From assembly GCA_020633205.1 (NCBI GenBank), contig JACKEB010000013.1:620001-684000 (forward strand): a stretch of 64,000 nucleotides of DNA, in the 5' to 3' direction. The DNA is from Polyangiaceae bacterium (lineage in GTDB: Bacteria > Myxococcota_A > Polyangia > Polyangiales > Polyangiaceae). The translations under genes were made by a program, and so were the position numbers. Below the pieces are notes generated by a model. The model was not told where the DNA came from. It searched no databases and saw only the letters and a list, made by a program, of their open reading frames with translations. Shown here piece by piece: positions 1 to 8,215 of this stretch (positions within the stretch are counted from its first letter, which is position 1; each line of letters begins with the position of its first letter).

Positions 1-41
1 GGTGCCGAGTGAGGGGAAGGAGAACCTTGGGCCAAGCGCTG

Positions 42-1073
42 TCAGCGCAAGGTGGGCGCGTTCTCGAGGACGTGGTGATAGGCGAGCATCCCGCCTTCGA
101 GGTTCGCGACCTGTTCGAAGCCCATCCCCAACAGCTGCTCCGCGGCCATCGCTGACCGACGGCCCGAACGACAGATCATCAAGAGCGGCTGGTCCCGCGA
201 CCAGTCTTTGGCTGCTCGCGCGACGGTCGAGAGCGGAACGAGCTCGGCGTTTTGAACGTGACCAAGATCACCTTCGAACTCCGCTGGTTCACGGACGTCG
301 ATGAGCCGCGCGTCAGGCACTGCTTGTACGAACTCGTCAGCTTGGAGCTGGAAGTAGCCCGTGGGTGCTTTGGGGAGGCTCGCGAATGGTGCGCTCGTGT
401 TGCCGCATACGCGATTCGCCCGAATGGCTTCGTCGATTCGCCGCGGCTTGGCGAGCTGCAGATTGTTCATCAGTTCGATGAACTGCTCCCTCGTCCGACC
501 CGCTACCCGTGGGTTGTGCGAGCGTTCCTCGGCAATCGTGCTCGTTGCGTGCCCTCGATAGTCATGTCCGGGGAATACTTGCGTATCCGCGGGGAGTTCG
601 AACAACACACCGGTGATGGAGTCGAAGAGCGTGCCGGCGTCACCGTTCTGGAAGTCCGTCCGGCCGCAGCCGCGGATCAGCAGAGCATCCCCAGTGAACA
701 CAGCGTTCCCGACGTGGTAACTCATGCTGTCGTCGGTGTGCCCGGGAGTTGCCAGCGCGCGGATTGATAAATTTCCGAGCGGAAGCGCGTCTCCGTGTGA
801 AACATGCACCGACACGCAGCCGGCACCGGCCTTACCGGCGACGCTCTCCGCACCGGTTCGCTCCCGAAGCTCTCCGGCCGCAGTGATGTGGTCTGCGTGG
901 ACGTGGGTGTCGAGCACGTAGCGAAGCTCGAAGCCCAGTTCAGCAATCAGCTGCAGGTCGCGATCCGCTTGTCCCTTCACAGGGTCGATCAGTGCCGCCT
1001 GCTTGGTCTCAGGGTCAGCGACGAGATAGGTGTACGTCGAGCTGTCTAGGTCGAAGAGTTGTCGCAGAAACAC
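42..1073 (-). CDS. ETHE1-type persulfide dioxygenase fused to rhodanese domain
   Basis: A 343-residue protein. The N-terminal two thirds is a metallo-beta-lactamase fold of the ETHE1/persulfide dioxygenase type: HVHADH at residues 57-62, then GHTDD, TGDALL and PGHDYRG supplying further metal ligands. The C-terminal ~100 residues form a rhodanese domain with the active-site loop CRSGRR (Cys301). In this family the first domain oxidises glutathione persulfide to sulfite, and the rhodanese moves sulfane sulfur between thiols and sulfite. The GTG start at 1073 is chosen because GGAGG lies 5 bases upstream; the open frame continues to 1292 but that part resembles nothing. It is divergent from a TauE/SafE exporter, which fits removal of the sulfite produced. 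A sigma-54-like element lies upstream. Function is confident from motifs; the native persulfide is inferred. Confidence 0.9.
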   Translation of the reverse strand: MFLRQLFDLDSSTYTYLVADPETKQAALIDPVKGQADRDLQLIAELGFELRYVLDTHVHADHITAAGELRERTGAESVAGKAGAGCVSVHVSHGDALPLGNLSIRALATPGHTDDSMSYHVGNAVFTGDALLIRGCGRTDFQNGDAGTLFDSITGVLFELPADTQVFPGHDYRGHATSTIAEERSHNPRVAGRTREQFIELMNNLQLAKPRRIDEAIRANRVCGNTSAPFASLPKAPTGYFQLQADEFVQAVPDARLIDVREPAEFEGDLGHVQNAELVPLSTVARAAKDWSRDQPLLMICRSGRRSAMAAEQLLGMGFEQVANLEGGMLAYHHVLENAPTLR

Positions 1074-1117
1074 GGGATCCTCCAAACGTCGTCCCTGGTG
1101 GGTCTCAGCACGTTCCT

Positions 1118-1134
1118 TACAAGGTGTGTGCCAA
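1118..1134 (-). promoter_or_regulatory. Sigma-54-like -24/-12 promoter for the persulfide dioxygenase gene
   Basis: Read on the minus strand the element is TTGGCACACACCTTGTA, close to the sigma-54 consensus YTGGCACGRNNNTTGCW, with GG and TTG correctly spaced. Transcription would start near 1106, about 30 bases before the GTG at 1073. It mirrors a second such element for the divergent gene. Confidence 0.5.
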
Positions 1135-1239
1135 AGTCCGAGGGCGGCTCGTGCCTGCGTATTGCGTGATTTTCGCGCGACCCGGGCGCTACCCGGGCCA
1201 ACATCGGGGCGACAAGGAGCCGGTCTGCGCATGGAAGCC

Positions 1240-1292
1240 GTTGCGACCCGTTTCAAGGAGCGTTGCAACCCGTTCCAGGTGAAACGTTGCAC
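1240..1292. promoter_or_regulatory. Repeated palindromic motif between divergent sulfur genes, candidate activator site
   Basis: Two 17-base direct copies, GTTGCGACCCGTTTCAA at 1240 and GTTGCAACCCGTTCCAG at 1262, start 22 bases (two helical turns) apart. They are followed by GTGAAACGTTGCAC at 1279-1292, which reads like the same half-sites inverted. The core GTTGCAAC is itself a palindrome. The block lies 100-190 bases from both predicted transcription starts, a normal distance for a bacterial enhancer-binding protein. The bound protein is unknown. Confidence 0.45.
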
Positions 1293-1360
1293 GGAAGCTC
1301 GTTCCTCGGAGACAGCTCAACTTGGGGGGAATTTGCCCGTATTCCTTGGTGTCCGGCGCG

Positions 1361-1377
1361 CTGGCACGACTCTCGCT
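1361..1377 (+). promoter_or_regulatory. Sigma-54-like -24/-12 promoter for the TauE/SafE gene
   Basis: CTGGCACGACTCTCGCT matches YTGGCACGRNNNTTGCW at all positions but one (TCGC for TTGC). Transcription would begin near 1389, about 35 bases before the ATG at 1424. Confidence 0.55.
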
Positions 1378-1423
1378 TTTCGTTGCAACCAGACACTCAC
1401 CCGTTGCTGAAGAAGGCACTCTC

Positions 1424-2290
1424 ATGCTCGTTGTTTCTTTGATCCTCGCCGCCCTGATCGGCATCTCCCTCGGCCTCCTCGGTGGAGGAGGCTCCATCCT
1501 GACGGTACCCATCCTCACGTACGTCGTGGGGATCGCTGCGAAGCCCGCAATCGCGATGAGCTTAATCGTGGTTGGTGTGACGAGCGCGGTCGCCTCGGTC
1601 CAGCACGCCCGAAACGGCAACGTGCGCTGGGGCACTGGTCTGTTCTTCGGCGTATCGAGCATGATCGGCGCGTTTCTCGGTGGCCGTGTTGCCTACTTGA
1701 TCCCGGGCACCGTGTTGCTTGGCGCGTTTGGGTTGATGATGTTGATCACGGCGCTCGCGATGCTGCGCGGTCGCAAGGAGTCCAAGGCTGATGGCAAGCC
1801 CCACGCCCTGTGGTTGGTGCCGGTTGAAGGCCTGATCGTTGGTGCGGTGACTGGCCTGATCGGCGCGGGCGGGGGATTCCTCGTGGTTCCGGCGCTGGCG
1901 CTGCTCGGCGGCCTGCCCATGAAGGAGGCAGTCGGCACCTCGCTGTTCGTCATCGCGTTGAAGTCGTTCGCTGGCGCTGCCGGTCACCTCGGCCACGTCG
2001 AGATCGACTGGATGCTGACCGCCGGCTTCTCCGTGGCTGCAGTCCTCGGCACCTTCGTGGGGACTCGGATGGTGAGCAAGCTGCCTCAGGACACGCTGCG
2101 CAAGGCCTTCGCGTTCTTCGTGCTCATCATGGGGTTCTTCGTGATTGGCGCCGAAGTCGTGAAGAGTCGCCTGGTCGGTGTGCTGCCCGTCGCGGTCGCT
2201 GGAGTCGTGGCTGCCAGTCTGATGGCCGTGTACGCTCGGCGTATGGCGGCTCGCTCGGCCCAGCCCCGGGAGGAAGTGACGCCCGCCTAG
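1424..2290 (+). CDS. TauE/SafE family sulfite/sulfonate exporter
   Basis: A 288-residue polytopic inner-membrane protein with the two-repeat TauE/SafE architecture. The first half opens with the Gly-rich segment SLGLLGGGGSILTVPIL and the second with TGLIGAGGGFLVVPAL; both are family hallmarks. About eight hydrophobic segments are visible. Members export sulfite, sulfoacetate or related anions. The ATG at 1424 is preceded by GAAGAAGG and removes an upstream extension without membrane character. The neighbour encodes a persulfide dioxygenase/rhodanese, so sulfite is the likely substrate (inference). A strong intrinsic terminator follows the gene. Confidence 0.88.
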   Translation: MLVVSLILAALIGISLGLLGGGGSILTVPILTYVVGIAAKPAIAMSLIVVGVTSAVASVQHARNGNVRWGTGLFFGVSSMIGAFLGGRVAYLIPGTVLLGAFGLMMLITALAMLRGRKESKADGKPHALWLVPVEGLIVGAVTGLIGAGGGFLVVPALALLGGLPMKEAVGTSLFVIALKSFAGAAGHLGHVEIDWMLTAGFSVAAVLGTFVGTRMVSKLPQDTLRKAFAFFVLIMGFFVIGAEVVKSRLVGVLPVAVAGVVAASLMAVYARRMAARSAQPREEVTPA

Positions 2291-2340
2291 GACAGCACAG
2301 CTAGTTTCACAGAAGAAACAGCAGCAAAGAAACCAGCAGC

Positions 2341-2377
2341 ACGGCGCGGAGTGTTCACACACCGCGCCGTTTCTTTT
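2341..2377 (+). terminator. Rho-independent terminator after the TauE/SafE gene
   Basis: A perfect 9-bp stem, ACGGCGCGG and CCGCGCCGT, encloses a 12-base loop and is followed by TTCTTTT. Confidence 0.85.
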
Positions 2378-2390
2378 AAATGTTCGGGTG

Positions 2391-4073
2391 ATGCAGAGTG
2401 GAAGGGGCCGCGGATCCCACCGCGGTTTTGGGGGTGAGGGTGCAGTGAGGGGAGCCCGGCGCTGGCGTCTCCAACGCTGGGTAGCCGCGGCGGCAGGCTG
2501 CGGCGCGTGGTGCTTCGCGCCTTCGGCACACGCCCAAAGCACGGGCCTCTGCGTGACCACCCAGGACAGCGCGAGCGGTCCCGTGCCCGCGGTCGCGATA
2601 TTCGGAGGAGAACAGCGACCGGGCCATCCGCTGACGCTCGACATGGGGCGCTGCACACGGCTCGTGCTTCAGGGGACGGGACGAATCCGTGGGGAAGTAG
2701 TTCCTAGAATTCCACTCGATGCAGCGGGCACCCAGCTGGACGCCAGCACGCTGCTGTCGCCGCTGGTGCGCCTGGGGGCGGAGTTCGACACTGGGCTGCG
2801 GCTCGGCGAGTTCGGGGTTCACGCTGAATACGAGCATGAGCTAGTTCGTGGAGATAATGGCGGGGCCGACGCGCCCGCAGGCCGCGGGTACCCTGGGCAA
2901 GGCTCGACAGAGCCGGTTCTGCGAAAGGCCAACCTGGCGTTACGCGTCGGTGATTGGATCGGCCTCCAGGGAGGTTTCAACACCAGCCACTGGGGGCTCG
3001 GCATGATCGAGAACGACGGCGCTCACGACCCCGCGCCAGGAGACACGCGGTTTGTGGATCCTCGCGGAGGCGATCGCGTCCTCGAGGCCCGCCTCTTCAC
3101 GGGCCCGCTCGGCGATGCGGATTTTCAAGGATACATCGCGCTCCAGCGGGTGCTCCAAGACGAGCGTGTGCTCCGGGAGGACGAGTCTGTTCGAGACGAT
3201 GAGCCGAGCCTGCGCGCTGACCTTGGCCTGAGCTTCGGTGGGCTCGACCTCGACCGGGGCGAACTGCACGTCGCGTTGCGTCGGGACGAGGACGCCGAAG
3301 GCAAACAAGCGAACTACCTCATCGTCGATGCCAGCGTTACCTTCGGCTTCGACTTGGGCGACGCCATGCTGCTGCTCGACGCCGAAGCGGCATATCAGCA
3401 CGGAACCACGGAGCTCGAGCCGACTGGCCTGTTGGTCAAGCAAGACCTTCGGGCCTTTGCTTGGGCCGGGCGCACCACGTTGCTCGCCGATCGCTTGTCT
3501 GTCGCGATTGATTCGCTGTTTTTGAGTGGTGACTCTGACGTCCAGGATGGAACCGCGACCGGATTCCGAGCCGATCCAAACTATCAGTTTGGCGTGGTGC
3601 TCTTCGACCAGGTGGTGCGCGCGCAGTCGGCCCGCAGCGTTGCGACGGCGACAGATCCCGCGCTCGGCGCCCCGTTGAACCAGGCGGAACGCCTGGCGAC
3701 TGAAGGTGGCGCCATCGACACCTTGGCGTTCTTTCCTCGGATCGGATACCGCCTGCTCCCCGGACTCGACGTGTACGGCGGAGTGCTTTTCGCGTTTGCT
3801 CCAGTGGTTCCTCGAGACCCGGCGAACACGAGGTTGGCCGGTGGTGCAGCCCGAACCGCGCTGGGTGGTGCCTCCGAGGGGTACTGGGGAACGGAGTACG
3901 ATTTCGGCGCGCGTTTCAGAGCCCTCGCCTGGGGCAGCCTCTTGACCCTCGGAGTCGAGGGCGGCGCTCTCGATCCAGGGCCTGCGATGAACGCTGGGGC
4001 AGCCGCGCGCGCAAACGGCGTGGACGACTCGCTGTTGTTTGGCGGCCGAGCGTTCGCAAATTACGACTTCTGA
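2391..4073 (+). CDS. Secreted outer-membrane beta-barrel protein of unknown function
   Basis: A 560-residue protein with a basic N-terminus, a hydrophobic stretch and a likely signal-peptidase I site after APSAHA (about residue 50). The mature part alternates polar and hydrophobic residues, has many Gly and aromatic residues, and ends NYDF; a terminal Phe is typical of outer-membrane barrels. The middle (for example VEFDTGL-like and HVALRRDED strands) resembles porin or alginate-export-like barrels, but no family was recognised with certainty. The ATG at 2391 was preferred to a GTG one codon earlier; the ribosome site is weak. The gene follows the terminator of the upstream unit, so it probably has its own promoter. 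Substrate cannot be deduced. Confidence 0.7.
   Translation: MQSGRGRGSHRGFGGEGAVRGARRWRLQRWVAAAAGCGAWCFAPSAHAQSTGLCVTTQDSASGPVPAVAIFGGEQRPGHPLTLDMGRCTRLVLQGTGRIRGEVVPRIPLDAAGTQLDASTLLSPLVRLGAEFDTGLRLGEFGVHAEYEHELVRGDNGGADAPAGRGYPGQGSTEPVLRKANLALRVGDWIGLQGGFNTSHWGLGMIENDGAHDPAPGDTRFVDPRGGDRVLEARLFTGPLGDADFQGYIALQRVLQDERVLREDESVRDDEPSLRADLGLSFGGLDLDRGELHVALRRDEDAEGKQANYLIVDASVTFGFDLGDAMLLLDAEAAYQHGTTELEPTGLLVKQDLRAFAWAGRTTLLADRLSVAIDSLFLSGDSDVQDGTATGFRADPNYQFGVVLFDQVVRAQSARSVATATDPALGAPLNQAERLATEGGAIDTLAFFPRIGYRLLPGLDVYGGVLFAFAPVVPRDPANTRLAGGAARTALGGASEGYWGTEYDFGARFRALAWGSLLTLGVEGGALDPGPAMNAGAAARANGVDDSLLFGGRAFANYDF
2426..2439 (+). repeat. Dispersed 14-base motif, exact copy 1
   Basis: TTTTGGGGGTGAGG lies inside the start of the barrel gene. 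Exact copies occur inverted at 14814 and 46582, with close variants at 27577, 40617 and 62614. Confidence 0.5.
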
Positions 4074-4109
4074 GCCGCGCTTGCGACGCGAAGGCGAAGC
4101 TGTGGCGAG

Positions 4110-5315
4110 TTGCGCGCGCGCATTTCCGCGCGAGACTTAACGCACGTGATCCCCAGCTTGGCACTGCTCGGCGCGCTGAGCGCCGATCCTCAGATCGTCG
4201 TCTACACGATGGGACCGGGGAAGGACCTCTTCGAGCGCTTCGGCCACGCTGCTGTGTGCGTCGAGAGCCGGGAGCGGGGTCGCTGCTACAACTACGGCAC
4301 GACGGACTTTCAGACACCGCCGGAGAAGATCGGTTGGGAGTTCATTCGTGGAAATTCTCGCTTCTGGGTGGCCATCTGGCCGCGCGATCGCATGCTCCGC
4401 GCCTACATCTCGACGGATCGCGACGTGTTCCGCCAGGTGTTGCCCCTCACCCCCGAACAAACACGCAGGGTCATTGCGCGCCTCGAGGAAGATAGCCGCG
4501 AGGAAAATAGGTACTACCGCTACCATCACTTTGACGACAACTGCACGACACGCATCCGTGACGTCATCGACGATGCCACCGGCGGAGCGTTCCTGAAGGG
4601 CGCTGACGCCAGCGCGGGTGTCACACGCCGAGAGCTGGGTGCGCAGGGGCTCGCTGAGTGGCCGCTTGCGATTGCTGCCGGGCAGCTATTCGCAGGGCCG
4701 CGGCTCGATCGCGATATGACGCGGAACGAGGCGATGTTCCTGCCGAGCAACCTGCGAGCCGAGCTGACCTCCGAGCTCGGAGCAAAGCCCGAGCGCGTCA
4801 ACAGCCGTCGCGGGCCGCCGTTTCCCGCGCGTCCCGGCCCGACGTGGCACTACTTCATGTCGCTGGCGCTTGGGCTGACGTTGCCGCTCGTGGCCGTCGG
4901 GCGGCGGGGGCGTTTCGCGCGCGTCGCGGTGGTGCTGTGCGGGACTATTTTGGGAGCCTTGGGAGTCCTGGTCTGGGGACTCAGCTTGCTCGCCCACATG
5001 CAAGAGCTGCGGGTCAATCAAGCCTTGCTGCTCTTCTGGCCAACCGACTTGAGTCTCGGGTTCCTCGGGGCACGAGCGCGCACGAGCTACGCGAGGCTGC
5101 GCGCCTTGGCCGCGCTTTGCACCCTGATTCTGAGCGTGATCGGTGTGTTGAGGCAGCCCCTCGTGGCGCCCGCGTTATTGGTGTTGCTTCCTCTGGGCTG
5201 GCTTGGTTGGTCAACAATTGGAGCGGTTCGAGCACCCTTTGCTAAGGTTCGAAAACATGGCCTGGGGAGCAGAAGAGAGCCGGACAGCGTGTCTGTCACT
5301 GAGGGGAAACCTTAG
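4110..5315 (+). CDS. DUF4105 (Lnb N-terminal-like) domain membrane protein
   Basis: A protein of about 400 residues. Residues 15-210 carry the DUF4105 signature: YTMGPG near the start, RFGHAAVCV, RCYNYGTTDF, then HHFDDNCTTRIRD with the conserved Asp-Asn-Cys. The family is presumed periplasmic with a papain-like fold; catalytic activity is unproven. The C-terminal half has four predicted membrane spans (residues about 245-370). A TTG at 4110 gives a short signal-like N-terminus; a GTG at 4146 in the same frame is an alternative and would still leave a hydrophobic leader. The 3' end overlaps the start of the next gene by 59 bases, suggesting co-transcription with the M23 peptidase and an envelope role. 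Confidence 0.75.
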   Translation: MRARISARDLTHVIPSLALLGALSADPQIVVYTMGPGKDLFERFGHAAVCVESRERGRCYNYGTTDFQTPPEKIGWEFIRGNSRFWVAIWPRDRMLRAYISTDRDVFRQVLPLTPEQTRRVIARLEEDSREENRYYRYHHFDDNCTTRIRDVIDDATGGAFLKGADASAGVTRRELGAQGLAEWPLAIAAGQLFAGPRLDRDMTRNEAMFLPSNLRAELTSELGAKPERVNSRRGPPFPARPGPTWHYFMSLALGLTLPLVAVGRRGRFARVAVVLCGTILGALGVLVWGLSLLAHMQELRVNQALLLFWPTDLSLGFLGARARTSYARLRALAALCTLILSVIGVLRQPLVAPALLVLLPLGWLGWSTIGAVRAPFAKVRKHGLGSRREPDSVSVTEGKP

Positions 5316-6219
5316 CAAATCCAAGGGCTTAAGTGCGGCGCTTGGGGTGCTGGCGCTGACGTCGGTGCTTAGCTCGGCGTGTGGGCAAACCGCTCGTGAG
5401 GCGGTTGCGCCCTCTCCATCTCCCGGATTGCCCGCGGAGTTGAGCACGGATCAAGACGATGACGTGGACGCCGCCGTCGAGGCGGCCGCGGAGGAAGAAG
5501 CAGCGAGCTCAGCGTCTACGCTCCCGAGCGTTGGCTGGGTGCTCCCCCTGGACCATGGGATCCGTGCGGATAAGGCAGGGCAGGGACAGTTCCTCGCACC
5601 GCGCTACCATGGCAAGCACAACGGCGTAGATCTGCTTGCGCCCGTGGGGACGCCTATCCTCGCCGCGTGTTCCGGTGAGGCAACACAGGGCATGCTTGGC
5701 GGTTACGGCCGCGTGGTGAAACTCGTCTGCCCGGTGCCGGCGGATTGGGGCTCAGGCTACCTCTCGTTCTTCTACTCCCACTTGTCCAAGCAAAACCTGA
5801 CTGAAGATGTCTACACGCGCGTCGAGCTCGGGCAAGAGCTGGGTGCGGTGGGCAAGAGTGGGAACGCGTCGGGTCCTAGCGTGATGCCGCACCTGCACCT
5901 CGAGCTGGTCGTACAACCTACGGAGCGGGCGGCGAAAGACGAGACCCATTCGGGACGTGACCAGAGTGACAACCCGGCCGCGGACGCGTTGCTCGCAAAG
6001 CTCGAGGAGCGCTGCCTAAAGCCCTCCGGGGTGAAGGTGGAGGCCGGGCTGCAGCGACACCGACGCTTGGACCCCTACGTGGTTCTGAGTTGCATGGGCG
6101 CGAAGAAGCCTGAGTTCACGCCGGCGCAGGGCGCCTTGCGCGGAGCCAGCACCCCCTGGCATGCTCTGTACACCGCGAGTGACGCCAACCCAGACATCTC
6201 CCTGCTGCCCAGCCGCTAG
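5257..6219 (+). CDS. M23 family (LytM-type) metallopeptidase lipoprotein
   Basis: A 320-residue protein with a lipoprotein-like leader ending in SVLSSACGQ, an acidic Ala/Glu-rich linker (residues ~45-85), then an M23 peptidase domain. Zinc-binding and catalytic residues look complete: HNGVD (His and Asp), YSHLS and HLHLEL. Such enzymes cleave peptide cross-bridges of peptidoglycan or act as LytM activators of amidases. The ATG at 5257 lies inside the preceding frame and has a weak AAGG upstream; an in-frame start at 5203 would add residues with no function apparent. The linker and anchor suggest a tethered periplasmic hydrolase. An active enzyme is inferred from the intact motif set. Confidence 0.85.
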   Translation: MAWGAEESRTACLSLRGNLSKSKGLSAALGVLALTSVLSSACGQTAREAVAPSPSPGLPAELSTDQDDDVDAAVEAAAEEEAASSASTLPSVGWVLPLDHGIRADKAGQGQFLAPRYHGKHNGVDLLAPVGTPILAACSGEATQGMLGGYGRVVKLVCPVPADWGSGYLSFFYSHLSKQNLTEDVYTRVELGQELGAVGKSGNASGPSVMPHLHLELVVQPTERAAKDETHSGRDQSDNPAADALLAKLEERCLKPSGVKVEAGLQRHRRLDPYVVLSCMGAKKPEFTPAQGALRGASTPWHALYTASDANPDISLLPSR

Positions 6220-6315
6220 CAGAGCCCTCGAAGTGCGGGTGCCCCTCAGTGCGTGCCGAAGTGTGTTGCCACGCGGAATTGAGGGTGGACGGTTAATGCG
6301 AGAACGAGGTCCTCG

Positions 6316-7269
6316 ATGACGCATGGACGCATGACGCTGGTCGCTGCCGGGCAGACGGACGTTGGACGTCGCCGCAGTCACAATGAGGACCAGTTCCTGG
6401 TTCGCGAGGACCTTGGCCTGATCGCCATCGCAGACGGCGCCGGTGGACACAAGGCTGGCGAAGTGGCGGCGAAGCTCGCTTGCACGAGTATCTCGAACTA
6501 CGTGGGGGCCACGGTTCGCAAGGCCTGGGACCGCCCCGATTTCGACCGCTTCGGGCTACCCAACGACGCGCGCCGGTTGGTGGCGGCTGTGCAGAAGGCG
6601 AACAAGGACGTGGTTGAGATCTCCCGGACTCACGGCAAGTACCGCGGGATGGGAACCACCGTGGTCGCCGGGCTCTACTCCCCACGTAGCCACCTCTTCC
6701 ACATCGCTCACGTGGGGGACAGCCGAGCCTATCGCCTGCGGCGTGGCGCGTTGGAGCAACTCACCCAAGATCATTCACTGCTGCAGGACGTGCTCGAGAC
6801 GCAGCCGGAGCTGGACGATCAAGTGATCTCGCGCTTTCCGCGCAGCGTGGTGACGCGCGCCCTTGGGATGGATCAGCAGCTGCGCGTCGCTGTCACGAGC
6901 CACCGAGCGCTGCCCGGAGATCGCTACCTGCTCTGTAGTGACGGTCTGTGTGGATACGTCGAGCCCACCGAAATTGAAGCCACGCTGCGCCTCGAGGAAT
7001 CGCCAGCAGCCGTGAACCAGTTGCTCGTGGACCTGGCCAACGCCGTTGGAGGGCGCGACAACATCGGCGTTGTGACCTGCGACTTCGAAGCCGACGGCGA
7101 AGTGAAGCGGCCAGGGCCGCAAACCACGATCCCCGATCTGGACGATGACGACTCTCCTGAGCTGATGATCCTCGGCATCGAGGATGCGGCGCTAGTCGTC
7201 ACCGGCGGACAGCTCCGTGACGAGTTGATGGTGCAGTTGGGGCAGTTGCTGAAGAAGCAACCGAAGTAA
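6316..7269 (+). CDS. PP2C-family serine/threonine protein phosphatase
   Basis: A 317-residue protein carrying nearly all PP2C/PPM motifs: TDVGRRRSHNEDQF, IADGAGGHKAG (usual DGMGGH with Met to Ala), GMGTTVV, HVGDSRAY, LTQDHS, VVTRALG, LLCSDGL and GGRDNIGVV. The metal-binding Asp residues are present, so an active Mn/Mg-dependent phosphatase is expected. Residues 250-317 form an acidic C-terminal tail without membrane spans, so the protein is cytosolic. Bacterial homologues counteract Hanks-type Ser/Thr kinases, which are abundant in myxobacteria. The start follows GAACGAGG. A Cys-rich lipoprotein gene begins 7 bases after the stop, so the two are probably co-transcribed. Confidence 0.92.
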   Translation: MTHGRMTLVAAGQTDVGRRRSHNEDQFLVREDLGLIAIADGAGGHKAGEVAAKLACTSISNYVGATVRKAWDRPDFDRFGLPNDARRLVAAVQKANKDVVEISRTHGKYRGMGTTVVAGLYSPRSHLFHIAHVGDSRAYRLRRGALEQLTQDHSLLQDVLETQPELDDQVISRFPRSVVTRALGMDQQLRVAVTSHRALPGDRYLLCSDGLCGYVEPTEIEATLRLEESPAAVNQLLVDLANAVGGRDNIGVVTCDFEADGEVKRPGPQTTIPDLDDDDSPELMILGIEDAALVVTGGQLRDELMVQLGQLLKKQPK

Positions 7270-7276
7270 CGCACCG

Positions 7277-8050
7277 ATGGAGTCTCTGGTGGGGAAGCTG
7301 TCGAACGCCGGGAGCAGGCGCTGGCTGTACTTCGCCGTCTCGTGCTTAGCCGTGGCGACTAGTGGCTGCTCAGGCTGCTCTGATTGTGGTGGCGGCGGGG
7401 ATGGTACCGACTCGGGCAGCACCGCGAACGGCGCTCCGGCGCTACCTCCCAGCGCGGGGGTCAGCGCCGAAGCGTCAGTAGCGGCTCAGGGCAACGCCGC
7501 GCCAAGCGCCAACGCTGCACCTAGCGCGAGCGCACCAGAGAAGAGCCTGGCCCAGCAGCTCGAAGACCTCGACCTGGATGTGTTGCAGCTCAGCGGCGAT
7601 GGCTGCGTGCCTTGTGTCGACTGCCCAGAGCTGGATCCGACGTTGTGCTCCACGGAGCACTGTGCCGGTGAAGTGCCCTGCAAGGTGCATGGTTTGTGCG
7701 CTGCGAGTTCAGGTCGCTGCGTTGCGGACTCGGACGCCCACTGCAAGGCAAGCATCCAGTGTGGGCTGCGAGGTCAATGCATCAAGCGCGGCGACGTCTG
7801 CGCCGCTTCGAGTAGTGACTGCAAGGCGAGCACCGCATGTGAGAAGAGCGGCCTGTGCAGCGCCAAAGGCGGTGTATGCGTCGCCAGCTCCGACGATGAC
7901 TGCGAGAAGAGCAGCGACTGCAAACGCAAGGGAGAGTGCGCCGCCCGCTCCGCTGGATGTATCCCGACGGAAGCAAAGCACTGCAAGGCGTCCGATCTCT
8001 GCAAGCGTCACGAGATGTGCCGCTTGGTGGACGGCCACTGCAGCGAATAG
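7277..8050 (+). CDS. Cysteine-rich repeat lipoprotein
   Basis: A 257-residue secreted lipoprotein. The leader ends VATSGCSGC, then comes a Gly/Ser/Ala-rich spacer to residue ~95. From ~110 onward there are roughly six modules of 20-24 residues of the type HCKAS-x3-C-x3-G-x-C-x4-G-x-C-A-x-S, each with about four cysteines, which probably form disulfides outside the cytoplasm. Such modules are common in myxobacterial surface proteins, but no biochemical role is known. The gene follows the PP2C gene by 7 bases. Its last codons (DGHCSE, then TAG) are the first unit of an 18-base tandem repeat that runs on after the stop codon, suggesting the C-terminus has moved by repeat expansion or point mutation. 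Confidence 0.8.
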   Translation: MESLVGKLSNAGSRRWLYFAVSCLAVATSGCSGCSDCGGGGDGTDSGSTANGAPALPPSAGVSAEASVAAQGNAAPSANAAPSASAPEKSLAQQLEDLDLDVLQLSGDGCVPCVDCPELDPTLCSTEHCAGEVPCKVHGLCAASSGRCVADSDAHCKASIQCGLRGQCIKRGDVCAASSSDCKASTACEKSGLCSAKGGVCVASSDDDCEKSSDCKRKGECAARSAGCIPTEAKHCKASDLCKRHEMCRLVDGHCSE

Positions 8051-8170
8051 GACGACTGCAGCGAATAACACGACTGCAGCGATTAGGACGACTGCAGCGA
8101 TTAGGACGACAGCAGCGATTAGGACAGCAGCGATTAGGACAGCAGCGAGTACGACGACAGCAGCGCCCAG
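8033..8170 (+). repeat. 18/15-bp minisatellite spanning the stop codon
   Basis: Eight tandem units of 18, 18, 18, 18, 18, 15, 15 and 18 bases start at 8033, 8051, 8069, 8087, 8105, 8123, 8138 and 8153. The consensus is GACGACTGCAGCGATTAG. All lengths are multiples of three, so every unit stays in frame with the lipoprotein gene; the first six end in TAG or TAA and the last two have lost the stop (TAC, CAG). In frame the units read DDCSE-stop or DDSSD-stop. Confidence 0.9.
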
Positions 8171-8215
8171 CGGTACTACAGCGCCCAGGCGCGTCGTGGC
8201 GAGTCGGGGGGCTGA

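Noticed and set aside
1..41. Possible gene at the extreme left
   Set aside because: Only 41 bases lie before the stop of the first gene; no start or signal can be judged.
1562..2656. Long minus-strand frame opposite the TauE/SafE gene
   Set aside because: It is His/Arg/Gln-rich, spans the terminator, and is antisense to a clear membrane-protein gene.
4147..4200. TTGGCACTGCTCGGCGC as a further sigma-54 promoter
   Set aside because: It lies inside coding sequence of the DUF4105 gene and the -12 part does not match.
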